Shown here piece after piece: positions 1-7,679 of a stretch of DNA of 13,660 nucleotides (position 1 is the first letter of the stretch; every line of letters begins with the position of its first letter). Under the pieces are notes generated by a model. The model was not told the DNA's origin. It saw nothing but the letters and a program-made list of their open reading frames with translations, and searched no databases. A program made the translations under genes and the position numbers. Source of the DNA: JAVBRD01 sp031548365 (GTDB lineage: Bacteria; Bacillota; Clostridia; Christensenellales; UBA1750); NCBI GenBank assembly GCA_031548365.1, contig JAVBRD010000009.1, forward strand, positions 1 through 13,660. The letters are read 5' to 3'.

Positions 1-245
1 CCGGCGTCCTTCGGCCGCCCTTGACACACCGGCGGCACGGAGCGTACGATGCAATCAAGCGGGCAATGGAGGGGTCTGGCATCTCATGCCCGGATTCGCT
101 GGACTAACTGACGTTTTGGACCTAATAGCGGGGGCAGACCAGATACAGCCGCCCATGTTCAGGCGTACAGACCGTGTCAACGCACATGTCAAATGCTATT
201 TGCCAAAATGCTAAGACGAAGGTATACTGTGTAGAGCGTAGAGTG
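1..245. other. Left-edge region without a convincing gene
   Basis: No intact gene is visible here. A frame open from the window edge stops at a TAA at 105-107; its last residues (AYDAIKRAMEGSGISCPDSLD region, roughly positions 39-104) have a plausible protein-like composition, so it could be the C-terminus of a gene entering from the left. I do not recognise a family. A second frame stays open to about 213 but looks like chance. The segment ends with a candidate promoter (200-228) for the resolvase relic that follows. Confidence 0.3.
200..228 (+). promoter_or_regulatory. Candidate sigma-70/sigma-A promoter upstream of the resolvase relic
   Basis: TTGCCA at 200-205 and TATACT at 223-228 are separated by exactly 17 bases. 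Each hexamer matches the consensus at 5 of 6 positions. The predicted start of transcription, near 235, lies about 10 bases before the ATG at 246 that opens the resolvase relic. This was probably the recombinase's own promoter. It could now drive the operon starting at 804, because no clear terminator is visible between them. This is inferred from sequence match only. Confidence 0.45.
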
Positions 246-800
246 ATGCGGATGGGCCGACGTACGGACGCGCGAGGTCTCCACACAAGAGTGGAATTTG
301 GACAGGCGGCTGGACGCGCTAAAAACGTGCGGTTATAATGCGATCATTCAAGGGAAGTTCACGGGCGCACAAACGAAGCGCTCCAGCTCGCGGCGCTGCT
401 CAATGCTGTTTCGCCGGGCGGCGCGGAGCGGGCGGAGTCATTAAAGCGCCTTTCGCGTTCAACAATGGATTTGCTGTCCATCACAAAAGCTATACGCGCG
501 CGGAATTGCGCTGGTCAGTCTCAAGGAGCGGCTTGGACACACCCCCGTTCGTGGTAAGGCTGATGCTCACCATGTCGCCGCGCTGTCGCAAAAAAGCGTG
601 ATGTGCTCGCCGAGCGCGCAAAGGAAGGCCTTGTGCCCGCGTGCGGATGCGTAATCCGTTTAGCGCGCACTCAAGATAAAGCCATGAGCGTTTCGGAAAT
701 ATGCGAAACCATAGGCGCGAGCGCGCGACGCTCTGCCGCCGTGTCAGGAATGGGGAAGTGCATGGCTATAAGCGCGAAGCTGTCCGAGAAAAAAACCCTG
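246..800 (+). pseudogene. Serine recombinase (Pin/Tn3-type resolvase) relic, multiply frameshifted
   Basis: Reading across frames reconstructs an almost full-length resolvase of about 185 residues. 246-258 gives MRMG. 271-381 (frame 1) gives EVSTQEWNLDRRLDALK then CGYNAIIQGKFTGAQT, which includes the catalytic-serine VST motif. 375-510 (frame 0) gives ESLKRLSRSTMDLLSITKAI. 508-535 (frame 1) gives ALVSLKERL. 530-580 (frame 2) gives LDTPPFVVRLMLTM. 597-718 (frame 0) gives RDVLAERAKEGL and then SVSEICETIGAS, the start of the C-terminal helix-turn-helix. 719-785 (shifted again) gives RATLCRRVRNGEVHGYKRE. Known family order is the catalytic domain, the long E-helix (ALSQ.ERDVLAER) and an HTH_7 domain, and the pieces follow that order. 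At least six frame changes show a long-dead gene. Two chance ORFs cover parts of it, 338-601 and the first about 67 codons from 603, and neither is a real gene start. Confidence 0.82.
311..339 (+). promoter_or_regulatory. Weak candidate promoter inside the resolvase relic
   Basis: A perfect TATAAT at 334-339 is preceded, 17 bases upstream, by TGGACG (311-316), which matches the -35 consensus at 4 of 6 positions. It lies inside ancestral coding sequence of the dead recombinase, so it may be coincidental (the TATAAT spans the Gly-Tyr-Asn codons). It could have been recruited to transcribe the downstream operon. Low confidence. Confidence 0.25.
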
Positions 801-803
801 CGC

Positions 804-2360
804 ATGGAGGAACGTTACGCTGTTCGCGGTGAATGGGTGTGCGTGGTGTACCTCGCGCTGGCGCTGGTGTTCATGCCGCTGGTGCTGGACGGGGGAAAAT
901 ATTATACGATCCAGAACGTAAAGCTGCGGGCGCTCTCGCTTTGCGTCGCGTCGCTGGGAACCGGGTTGCTGGTGTCCTGGCTCGTCGGCGCGGTCAATGG
1001 CGTTAAGCTCCGCTATCGCCAAGGGTCGTTCCTCTCGTCCATGAGGTGGCCGGAATGGGCGCTGCTGGCGTATCTCGGCGTTTCGTTTCTCTCCGCGCTG
1101 TTCTCTGTGTCTCCCAGAGATTCGTGGCTGGGACAGCCTACGCGCGAGGACGGTTTCCTGCAGTTGGCGGCTTACGCTTTCATTTTTTTCGCGCTGGCGC
1201 GCGCGTATCGCCCCAAGCTGTGGCACGCCGCATTTCCGGCGGCGGGCATGACGGGCGTATGCGTGCTCGCCATATTGCAGAGCTTCGGATGGCACGGATT
1301 GTCCCAAGTAACCTTTAACGACCTAACAGAGATCCCGGGCAGCTTTTTGTCCACGCTGGGCAATGTCAATGTTGTCTCCACCTACCTGTGCGTGCACATC
1401 GCGCTGTTCGCCTTCCTGTTTGTCAAAACGCGCGCGCTTGCGCGGTGGGCGTTTCTTCCGCTGGCTGTGCTCGGGTTCTTTGTGCAGACCATTTCCAACG
1501 CCGACGCGGGATACTTTGGCATGCTTGCCGCCTTTTTGATCATGGCGGTGTTGACGCTCAGCGACGGGCGCGAGGCCGCGTCGCTGTTCATACTCGGCGG
1601 GGCGTTCGCACTCACGTGCGCGCTGGGGGGCTGGCTGAGGGAGACGACAAGCGCGCGGTTCTACGCGGATGGGCTCAGTATCCCATATCCGCTGTTTATC
1701 GCGGGCGGATGCGCGGTGTGCGCTGCGGCGTGCGCGCTCATCGGAAAGCGCTTGAGCGCAAAAGTCTGGCGCATACTTGTCGCGGCGTCACTTGGAGCGG
1801 CGGTTGCGCTGGGCATCGCACTGGTGCTGATTGTTCCGCCGGCGCCCATGCCGGATGGCGTCCCCATGGAGTTCAGCAAGCATGTTCAGCTGCGCGAGCT
1901 GCTCAGGTTCAACCTGCTCGATGAGTTCGGCTCATACCGCGGGTACATCTGGAAAAACGCGGCCAGCTTCGCCCTGGAACGTCCTCTATTGGGCTTTGGG
2001 CCGGATGCGTTTGGAAGCGTCATGATCGAACGCACCGGCCAAGAATCGATGAGGCTGCACGGCGCGTTGTACGACAAAGCGCACAACGAGTATATTCAAA
2101 TACTGTTGAACGGCGGTTTCGCCGGGCTTCTTTCCTATCTGGCGTTTCTTGGTTCGCTGGCCTTCGTCGCGGTCAAGCGTCTGCGCGCGGCCGGGCGGGA
2201 GCCGCTTCACCCGATGTTTTTTGCCTGCCTCGCAGCGTGCGCCGCCTATGCGTTTCAGGCGGTGTTCACCTTCGCGCATGTGTTTACATCGCCGTATTTC
2301 TGGACGTTCGCAGGCATGCTAACGGCTATGTGCGGCCCGCCGAGGAAAGCGAATGCGTAA
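804..2360 (+). CDS. O-antigen ligase / Wzy polymerase-like membrane protein
   Basis: This is a polytopic inner-membrane protein of about 518 aa with roughly a dozen hydrophobic segments, starting with a segment near residues 8-28 (VCVVYLALALVFMPLVL). The large non-membrane loop and C-terminal part carry the Wzy_C/ligase signature: GFGPDAFGSVMIERTG followed by HNEYIQILLNGGFAG, with His at residue 427. Family members transfer or polymerise undecaprenyl-linked glycan on the outer face of the membrane. The frame is open back to 603, but residues coded before about 790 belong to the resolvase relic (RDVLAERAKEGL, SVSEICETIGAS), so I choose ATG 804, which begins MEERYAVRGEWV. Its ribosome binding site is weak, so the start is uncertain; ATG 762 lies within relic sequence. 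The 3' end overlaps the next start codon by 8 bases. Substrate unknown. It is the first gene of the operon. Confidence 0.85.
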   Translation: MEERYAVRGEWVCVVYLALALVFMPLVLDGGKYYTIQNVKLRALSLCVASLGTGLLVSWLVGAVNGVKLRYRQGSFLSSMRWPEWALLAYLGVSFLSALFSVSPRDSWLGQPTREDGFLQLAAYAFIFFALARAYRPKLWHAAFPAAGMTGVCVLAILQSFGWHGLSQVTFNDLTEIPGSFLSTLGNVNVVSTYLCVHIALFAFLFVKTRALARWAFLPLAVLGFFVQTISNADAGYFGMLAAFLIMAVLTLSDGREAASLFILGGAFALTCALGGWLRETTSARFYADGLSIPYPLFIAGGCAVCAAACALIGKRLSAKVWRILVAASLGAAVALGIALVLIVPPAPMPDGVPMEFSKHVQLRELLRFNLLDEFGSYRGYIWKNAASFALERPLLGFGPDAFGSVMIERTGQESMRLHGALYDKAHNEYIQILLNGGFAGLLSYLAFLGSLAFVAVKRLRAAGREPLHPMFFACLAACAAYAFQAVFTFAHVFTSPYFWTFAGMLTAMCGPPRKANA

Positions 2361-3674
2361 CGGCGAAGGGCTGACCGGCGTACGCGCGACGCTGGCGGCG
2401 AGGGCGGCGGAAATACGAGGCGTGAATCTGAGGTCAGCGTTTGATTGGAGTGCACGCCCACGCGTGCGCAGGTTGATGGCATGATTCGGCAGATCGACTG
2501 GGCAACGCGTGCCGGTTTTAACACACTGCGGCTTGCGGTACCTTGGCACCAATTCTTTGTGGGCGAGCGCTTGTACGAAATCAGCGATGAGGCCATGAAT
2601 GGCGTGCGGCGCGCGGTGGACGCCATCCGGGGGGGTGGGATGCTGGCCATCCTCGACCAGCATGGCGTAAAGCTGAACATGGACGCCACCGACGACAATC
2701 TTCGTATGATTGAGATGGTTTGGCGGCAAGTGGGCGCTGCGCTCTGCGATATCCCGGAAAATGAGCTGTGGTTTCACGGTCTCAACGATTATACCAATGC
2801 TGCGCAGCACTGGCTGTATAGCCGGCCTCAGATCGACAGCATCATTGCGGGAGCAACGGATGAGGGACGGCGCGGAAAATCGAAGACCGAAATTGTCAGC
2901 GAGTATCATTCAGCCGAGCTTTTACGTCAGGGCGTGGATCTGTTCAGAAAAAACTCCGACGCGCGTGATCCCAGGACAGCCGCCACTATCCGCGGTTTGA
3001 GAGGGATGTATCGCGCGACATTGGATGGGATACGCGCAAAAAACCGCGAGCGACCGGTGATCCTCACGCAGTCACCACTTTTACTGGGCGACCGGGTTCC
3101 GTTGTATGAAATACCAGAAGAGGACGACCGGCTGCTGTTCTTTTTCACGTTGTATCGCCCGCAGCGTGTCGCTCATCAGGGCATGCCCGTTCAGCGCACG
3201 CGCCTGTCGCTGAACGACAATGAATTTATCCCGATGGATGCGCGCTTTACAGATACGTCCACGGAACGCCGGGTAGTCCGCACGCACATCCAGGCGTTCG
3301 CGGCTCAGGCCAAGGAGCTCCACAGGCCCGTCATCATTTCGGAATACGGTTGCAGCAAGTGGACGCGCACGCGGGATCGCGCCGCGCTTTTGCGCGCTGT
3401 GCGCGAAGAGGCAGAGCGCGCGGATGTCGGATGGCTGATGTGGGATCTGTGCTCTGCGTATGGTATTGCAGAATGGAATACCAGCAGGTACTGGGATCCT
3501 TGCGCATTGGCGGCCATTTTGCCCGATAGCCCGCTGCTGCCCAAAGGGAAGGCGCTGGAGCGCGCCATTGAGCGTACGGTGGTCCGCAACCGGGCGATGC
3601 GGACAGCCCGGGCGTTTCGCATGGCCGTATCGCCGCTGATCGGGGCCGTCCGTGCACGCTTCAAAAGAAGCTGA
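2353..3674 (+). CDS. GH5-like (cellulase-fold) protein, frame broken near N-terminus
   Basis: The start is ATG 2353, with AGGAAAG just upstream and an 8-base overlap with the ligase stop. This frame gives a typical GH5 first strand, EIRGVNLRSAFDWSA, then hits a TGA near 2482. The rest of the protein continues in another frame, conventionally opened at TTG 2445 (409 aa): AQVDGMIRQIDWATRAGFNTLRLAVPW. One base missing around 2448-2470 would join them into a protein of about 440 aa. Fold landmarks follow: Arg in TLRLAVPW, the strand-4 motif written WFHGLND instead of the usual FELLNEP, FFFTLYRP then HQG, the nucleophile strand PVIISEYGCS (Glu at 3342-3344), and MWDLCSAYG. The acid/base Glu is replaced by Asp (2787-2789). 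GH5 enzymes cleave beta-glycans; here trimming or sensing of the exported glycan is possible, but activity is doubtful. No signal peptide is seen. Confidence 0.72.
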
Positions 3675-3687
3675 GCGGAGAAAGCAG

Positions 3688-5439
3688 ATGGATGTTCTAA
3701 GAAAACTGAACCGGGTGCTCAGCAGGCGGCAAAAAGCGCAGATCGCCGGCCTTCTGGTTCTAATGCTCATCGGCGCGGCCCTTGAGACGGTGAGCGTGTC
3801 CATGATCCTGCCGATCGTCGCCGCGATCACGCAGGCCGACGCGCTCGAGGCCAACCCGGCGGTCATCGCGCTTGCGGGGATGCTGCGCGCGGCGGACGCG
3901 CGTTCCGTGGTGCTGTGGTGTTTGATCGCGTTGACTGTGCTTTACGCGGTGAAAAACACGTACCTGTATTTTTTCTACGCCGCGCAGAGCGCGTTTGTCA
4001 GTCTCAATCAGTTTCTGATGTCGCAAGCCCTGCTCCAGACGCTCTTGGCGCGGCCATACGAATTTTTCCTCAACGCCAACACCGCTGATCTGGCGCACGC
4101 CATCGAAAACGACGTGTCCAATGTGTGGCAGCTTTTGGGCCATGTGACGTCCATCATGATCGAAGGCGTGGTCTCGGCGGCGCTTTTTGCGTTCCTTTTA
4201 TGGCTGGAGCCCGGGGTCACGCTGGTCATGACCGCGTTGCTGGGGGGTGCGTCGCTGGTCGTCTTGCTGGTCATCCGCCCCGCAGTGCGCGCAGAAGGGC
4301 AGAAAGCCAACCTGAGCCAGAGATTGCGCGCCGGATGGCTTTTGCAGATGATCTCGGGCGTGCGCGAAGTCAGGCTGTCCGGGACGGCTGCGTATTTTCA
4401 GCGCCAATACGCGAAGTGCGGGCAGATCTACGCTGACGCCAACCGAAAACGCAACGTCTTGAATAATCTGCCCCGGTTGCTGATCGAGACGGTCTGCGTG
4501 GCCGGGTTGCTGCTGTACCTGGCGGTTAGCGCAGGCTCAGGGCGGGATATCGGGGGAATGCTTCCCGAAATCTCGGTGGTCATTCTGGCTGCGGTGCGCG
4601 TGATGCCCGGTGCCAACCGCATCAGCGGTGCGCTGGTGAGCATTACCTACCTCACGCCCTCCCTTGACCGTCTGGCGGAGCGTCTGCGCGGCGGGTCCCC
4701 GTCCGTCCCGCGAGAGGAGACCGCCCTCCCCGGGGCGCACGCGCTGACGCTGGTACGCGAGATTTTTATGCGCGGCATCACGTACTGTTACCCGGGAAGC
4801 GACACGGAAGTTTTGCGCGAGGCGAACATACGCATACCGGCGGGCGCGTGCGTGGGCATCGTCGGGCCGTCCGGGAGCGGGAAATCCACGCTCATCGGCG
4901 TTTTGCTGGGGTTGCTCACGCCATCGGCGGGGACAGTGACGTGCGACGGAACGGATGTGTCGGAGAACATCGTCGGCTGGCGGGCCATGATCGGTTGTAT
5001 ACCGCAGTCGGTTTTTTTGCTGGACGGCAGCGTGCGGGACAACGTGGCATTCGGCTGTGAGCACCCGGACGACGAACGGGTTTGGGCAGTGCTGGAGGAG
5101 GCGCGGCTCAGAGAGCACGTCCTCAAGCTCCCCGGCGGTTTGGACGCGCTCCTTGGCGAGCGTGGCTGCAAGCTCTCCGGAGGTCAGCAGCAGCGCGTAG
5201 GCATCGCGCGCGCGCTTTACGCTGATCCCCAAATTCTGGTGTTTGACGAGGCGACATCCTCGCTTGACCACGAGACGGAAGCGGAGGTTTTTGCCGCCAT
5301 TGAGCGTCTTCGCGGGAAAAAGACCATCGTGGTCATCTCTCACCGCGCGGAGACGCTCCAAAGGTGCGACAGCGTTTATCGGGTTGGCGAAGGGAGCGTC
5401 GCGCCCGAACGGATGCACGCGCGCGAACTGGACGCTTAA
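3688..5439 (+). CDS. ABC exporter, fused permease-ATPase (PglK/MsbA-like)
   Basis: A protein of about 583 aa with one exporter-type membrane domain (about residues 15-310) fused to one ATPase domain, the half-transporter layout that works as a homodimer. The N-terminus (VLSRRQKAQIAGLLVLMLIG, then ETVSVSMILPIV) resembles PglK-type lipid-oligosaccharide flippases. The nucleotide-binding domain has Walker A GPSGSGKST (393-401), Q-loop IPQSVFLLDGSVRDNV, signature LSGGQ (496-500), Walker B ILVFDEATSSLD (Asp 520, Glu 521) and switch His 552 in ISHRAETL, so it should be active. I start at ATG 3688 because GGAGAAAG (3677-3684) precedes it at good spacing; ATG 3652 lies inside the preceding gene. Located 13 bases after the GH5-like gene. 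It could flip a lipid-linked glycan or export a modified peptide; the sequence does not decide which. Confidence 0.9.
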   Translation: MDVLRKLNRVLSRRQKAQIAGLLVLMLIGAALETVSVSMILPIVAAITQADALEANPAVIALAGMLRAADARSVVLWCLIALTVLYAVKNTYLYFFYAAQSAFVSLNQFLMSQALLQTLLARPYEFFLNANTADLAHAIENDVSNVWQLLGHVTSIMIEGVVSAALFAFLLWLEPGVTLVMTALLGGASLVVLLVIRPAVRAEGQKANLSQRLRAGWLLQMISGVREVRLSGTAAYFQRQYAKCGQIYADANRKRNVLNNLPRLLIETVCVAGLLLYLAVSAGSGRDIGGMLPEISVVILAAVRVMPGANRISGALVSITYLTPSLDRLAERLRGGSPSVPREETALPGAHALTLVREIFMRGITYCYPGSDTEVLREANIRIPAGACVGIVGPSGSGKSTLIGVLLGLLTPSAGTVTCDGTDVSENIVGWRAMIGCIPQSVFLLDGSVRDNVAFGCEHPDDERVWAVLEEARLREHVLKLPGGLDALLGERGCKLSGGQQQRVGIARALYADPQILVFDEATSSLDHETEAEVFAAIERLRGKKTIVVISHRAETLQRCDSVYRVGEGSVAPERMHARELDA

Positions 5440-5465
5440 ATTACTAGGCTGGAGGGGATCCGCCT

Positions 5466-6479
5466 GTGACGGACGAATCTATCATCTGTCGGCACGCTTA
5501 TGTCCGCGCGCTCCACGGCGCGCCGGAGATCACCCGCGTGATCTCGCTCGCGGGCGTGCGAATCGCGCTCCGCTTCGCGACCATGGAGGCCGAGCGGACG
5601 TTTTTCCCCGCGCTCGCGCCCTTTGAGACGGAAGGTGCGGAAGCAGACGAGCAGATATGCATCTGGTTTGGGGATGGCGCCGCGCTCGACGCGCGTCTCA
5701 TCCCGGACAAGCTCCCGGAGAACCCGCACCACTATCATCGCGTAACCGTTGAGCGTGAGGGGTTCATCTCCCGCTACGGCCCGGTAACGGGCGTTTACTG
5801 GCTTCACGATATTGTGGAGCATACCGCGTACGCGTACTATCCAAGCCGTATGTCGCTCATGGGTCACGAAATGAGCTCGCCTCTGCTCCCTTGCCTGTAT
5901 TTCGTCCTCAAACGCATGGGAATACTGGCGCTGCACGCGGGCGCGGTGGGTACGGAAGAAAACGCCTCCCTTCTGGTGGGACGCGGCGGCTCGGGCAAGT
6001 CATCGGTGTGCCTTGCCGCCATGCACGCCGGAATGGCTTTCTATGGCGACGACTACGTCCTGCTCACGCCTGGTAACCTTGTGTATCCGCTTTACGCCTC
6101 GGTCAAGCTTAATCAGGACATGGCGCGTTTGATGTCCCTGGAGGAGTGCCGGTGGTTTGACACAGACGACGGTAGAATTAAACACGTCTACCTATTGGAA
6201 AAAGCGCGCCTGTGCCTTGCACCCCGGAAGGTCTCCGCTGTTCTGCTGTGCCGCGTGGAGCACCTTCCGGCACCGCAAGCGGAGCGCTGCTCCGCCTTGC
6301 GTATTCTACCGGAGCTGACTTTCAGCGCGATGCAACAGGCGTTTGACCCTGATCCGGCGGTTTTTGCGCGCCTCGCCGCGCTATTGGGCGGCACCACTGC
6401 GCACGTCTTGTCCCTCTCAGATGATCCGGGCCAAGCGGCGGAACTGCTCAAGAACCTTTTATCGGAGGCAGAGCTATGA
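5466..6479 (+). CDS. HPr kinase/phosphorylase-like (HprK-related) kinase
   Basis: 337 aa, GTG start with a strong GGAGGGG site (5451-5457) eight bases upstream. The C-terminal half has the HprK-type P-loop fold: LHAGAV before the P-loop, Walker A GRGGSGKS (residues 172-179), and an acidic pair in FYGDDYVLL (Asp 195-196) where HprK uses Asp for metal and catalysis. The N-terminal half (1-140) is divergent and not recognised. Real HprK phosphorylates Ser46 of HPr, but relatives encoded in lasso peptide clusters (PadeK of paeninodin) phosphorylate the C-terminal Ser of the peptide precursor, and others accompany surface-glycan loci. The neighbours here (PqqD-like, nucleotidyltransferase, exporter) favour this accessory role over carbon catabolite control. 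It ends in an ATGA overlap with the next gene, so translation is likely coupled. Confidence 0.78.
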   Translation: MTDESIICRHAYVRALHGAPEITRVISLAGVRIALRFATMEAERTFFPALAPFETEGAEADEQICIWFGDGAALDARLIPDKLPENPHHYHRVTVEREGFISRYGPVTGVYWLHDIVEHTAYAYYPSRMSLMGHEMSSPLLPCLYFVLKRMGILALHAGAVGTEENASLLVGRGGSGKSSVCLAAMHAGMAFYGDDYVLLTPGNLVYPLYASVKLNQDMARLMSLEECRWFDTDDGRIKHVYLLEKARLCLAPRKVSAVLLCRVEHLPAPQAERCSALRILPELTFSAMQQAFDPDPAVFARLAALLGGTTAHVLSLSDDPGQAAELLKNLLSEAEL

Positions 6480-7159
6480 GCCATGTGTCCGTCATCATCC
6501 CCGCGTACAACGCCGCCGCCACACTGTGCGCGGCCATTGAAAGCGCGCTTTCGCAGGAGCCCGCGCCTCTGGAGGTCATCGTCGTGGACGACGGCTCGAC
6601 GGACGACACCGCGGCGGTGGCCGCCGCGTACCCGTGCCACGTCATCACTCAGCAAAACGCCGGTCCTTCCGCGGCGCGTAACCGCGGCGTTTCGCAGGCG
6701 AGCGGTGACTATTTCGCGTTTCTGGACGCTGACGACCGTTTTCTCCCCGGCAAGATCGCCGCTCAGTTGGAAGCGCTCTCCGCACACCCTGAGGTCGGCT
6801 TTTGCTATACGTCGTTCCTGACCGATTCCGGTGATTCCATATCCCGTCCCTGCCCGCTGCTCTCAAGCATTCTCATTCGGCGCGAGGCGTTTTGGCGGAT
6901 CGGTCCGCTGGATGAGAGCCTGCGCAACAGCGAGGATGTCGATTGGCTCATGCGCGCCGCCGATGAGGGAGTGACACCCGTCCACGTTGATCAAGATTTC
7001 GTCATCAAAGCGGAACGCCCCGACAGCCTCTCTCACGCACCGGAAGCGCGCAGTGCGCTCTTCAAGGTCATGGCCAAAGCCCTCGCAAGGCGAAGAGCGA
7101 AGTCCGGTGAGTCCCGCTCCCTCGGCGGCTCGTCACAAGGAGACGCATCCCATGGGTAA
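6476..7159 (+). CDS. Glycosyltransferase family 2 (first copy)
   Basis: 227 aa, starting at ATG 6476 in an ATGA overlap with the kinase-like gene and preceded by GGAGG. GT-A fold motifs in order: SVIIPAYN, VIVVDDGSTDD, NAGPSAARNRG, the metal/nucleotide-binding DADD (residues 84-87), an IRREAFWRIGPLDE acceptor-region segment, and SEDVDW with the expected catalytic-base acidic pair (Glu 153, Asp 154). It has no membrane segments, so it should be a cytosolic enzyme that adds one sugar from a nucleotide-sugar donor. Residues after about 200 (RRRAKSGESRSLGGSSQG) are low-complexity. Donor and acceptor cannot be predicted. Its last 8 bases overlap the start of a 49-codon ORF. It is related to the second GT2 at 7676. 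Confidence 0.88.
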   Translation: MSHVSVIIPAYNAAATLCAAIESALSQEPAPLEVIVVDDGSTDDTAAVAAAYPCHVITQQNAGPSAARNRGVSQASGDYFAFLDADDRFLPGKIAAQLEALSAHPEVGFCYTSFLTDSGDSISRPCPLLSSILIRREAFWRIGPLDESLRNSEDVDWLMRAADEGVTPVHVDQDFVIKAERPDSLSHAPEARSALFKVMAKALARRRAKSGESRSLGGSSQGDASHG

Positions 7160-7301
7160 GCGATGTATAAGCCGTTCGGACCCGACCTTTGGCTCATTCA
7201 ACGGGTTAACCGGGCGTGCGAGCGCGTTCGCACAAAGTTGCCCAGGCGGCTTCATTTTCACAGAAACAAAAATTGTTGCCATTCGGTTGAAAGGGAGTTA
7301 A
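7152..7301 (+). CDS. Small ORF, 49 aa; possible modified-peptide precursor
   Basis: ATG 7152 is preceded by AAGGAGA (7137-7143) with an ideal 8-base gap, overlaps the GT2 stop, and its stop lies 3 bases before the PqqD-like start, so it is set up for coupled translation. The product begins MGKRCISRSDPTFGSFNG and ends FIFTETKIVAIRLKGS. It is basic, has two Cys (5 and 30) and a Pro-Gly-Gly at 31-33, and ends in Ser. A small gene directly before a PqqD-type protein is where RiPP precursors sit. Against this, it has no lasso-type leader Thr at -2 and no YxxP-like motif, and I recognise no family. A competing frame from ATG 7163 (starting MYKPFGPDLWLIQRV) has more GC-rich third positions over about 90 bases but lacks a well-spaced ribosome site and runs into the PqqD gene. 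Coding status is therefore uncertain. Confidence 0.45.
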   Translation: MGKRCISRSDPTFGSFNGLTGRASAFAQSCPGGFIFTETKIVAIRLKGS

Positions 7302-7304
7302 GAC

Positions 7305-7679
7305 ATGTACAAACTCAACGAACCCGAGGCCATGAGCGCGAAGGTGGAGGATTTGCTGCTCATCATTCAGAACGTCAGCTTTTGTTATTTCTCGCCCAAC
7401 CCGGACGCGCAGCCGCTGGTGGAAGCCATTTTTGATGGCTACGATCCGGAGGTGGTGTGCGCGGCGGCAATGGATAAAGGCTACAATCTGGGCAAAGGGC
7501 GCGAGGCGTTCGACGACCTGATGACGCAGCTTGTGGACGAAAAGCTGGCCGTGCCGACGGGTGAACCTTCCAAGGAAGGAGCTCCGGAGCTCCCGCCGCC
7601 GACAGGCGAAGAACCGGTGCTCATCCGCTATGACGATCTGCGCGAGATGCTCGCGCTCGACCCCATCTTCACCAATTGA
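7305..7679 (+). CDS. PqqD-like protein (RiPP recognition element fold)
   Basis: 124 aa, ATG start with GGGAG (7293-7297) seven bases upstream. Residues 1-85 match the PqqD/winged-helix pattern: a short beta region with FCYFSPNPDAQPLVEAIFDGYDPEVV, then a helix ending FDDLMTQLVDEKLAV. In this family the domain binds leader peptides and presents them to a modifying enzyme; lasso B1 proteins are one version. After a Pro/Glu/Gly-rich linker (about residues 86-106) comes a C-terminal segment, LIRYDDLREMLALDPI, which is absent from minimal PqqD (about 90 aa). Other PqqD-like proteins in glycan loci have no known partner. Its stop codon overlaps the next gene's TTG start by four bases (TTGA). It acts in the cytosol and has no enzymatic motif. 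Confidence 0.75.
   Translation: MYKLNEPEAMSAKVEDLLLIIQNVSFCYFSPNPDAQPLVEAIFDGYDPEVVCAAAMDKGYNLGKGREAFDDLMTQLVDEKLAVPTGEPSKEGAPELPPPTGEEPVLIRYDDLREMLALDPIFTN

Noticed and set aside
122..187. Minus-strand 21-codon ORF (starts MCVDTVCTPEHG)
   Set aside because: It has a protein-like look with Cys residues, but it is too short, has no clear ribosome site and no supporting context.
338..601. 87-aa plus-strand ORF
   Set aside because: It is one frame of the shattered resolvase; only its end (LDTPPFVVRLMLTM) is ancestral coding sequence, and neighbouring frames hold the rest.
603..803. N-terminal extension of the O-antigen ligase ORF
   Set aside because: The residues match the resolvase E-helix and helix-turn-helix (RDVLAERAKEGL, SVSEICETIGAS), not a ligase, so they are relic sequence that happens to be in frame.
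4537..5418. Long minus-strand ORF opposite the ABC exporter (293 aa)
   Set aside because: A shadow of a high-GC gene on the other strand; its composition is rich in Arg, His and Pro with no domain, while the plus strand holds all the ABC motifs.
7152..7301. Assignment of the small ORF as a lasso peptide precursor
   Set aside because: No Thr at -2 of a plausible core, no YxxP-like leader motif, and no cyclase or B2 peptidase in the window; kept only as a possible modified-peptide gene.
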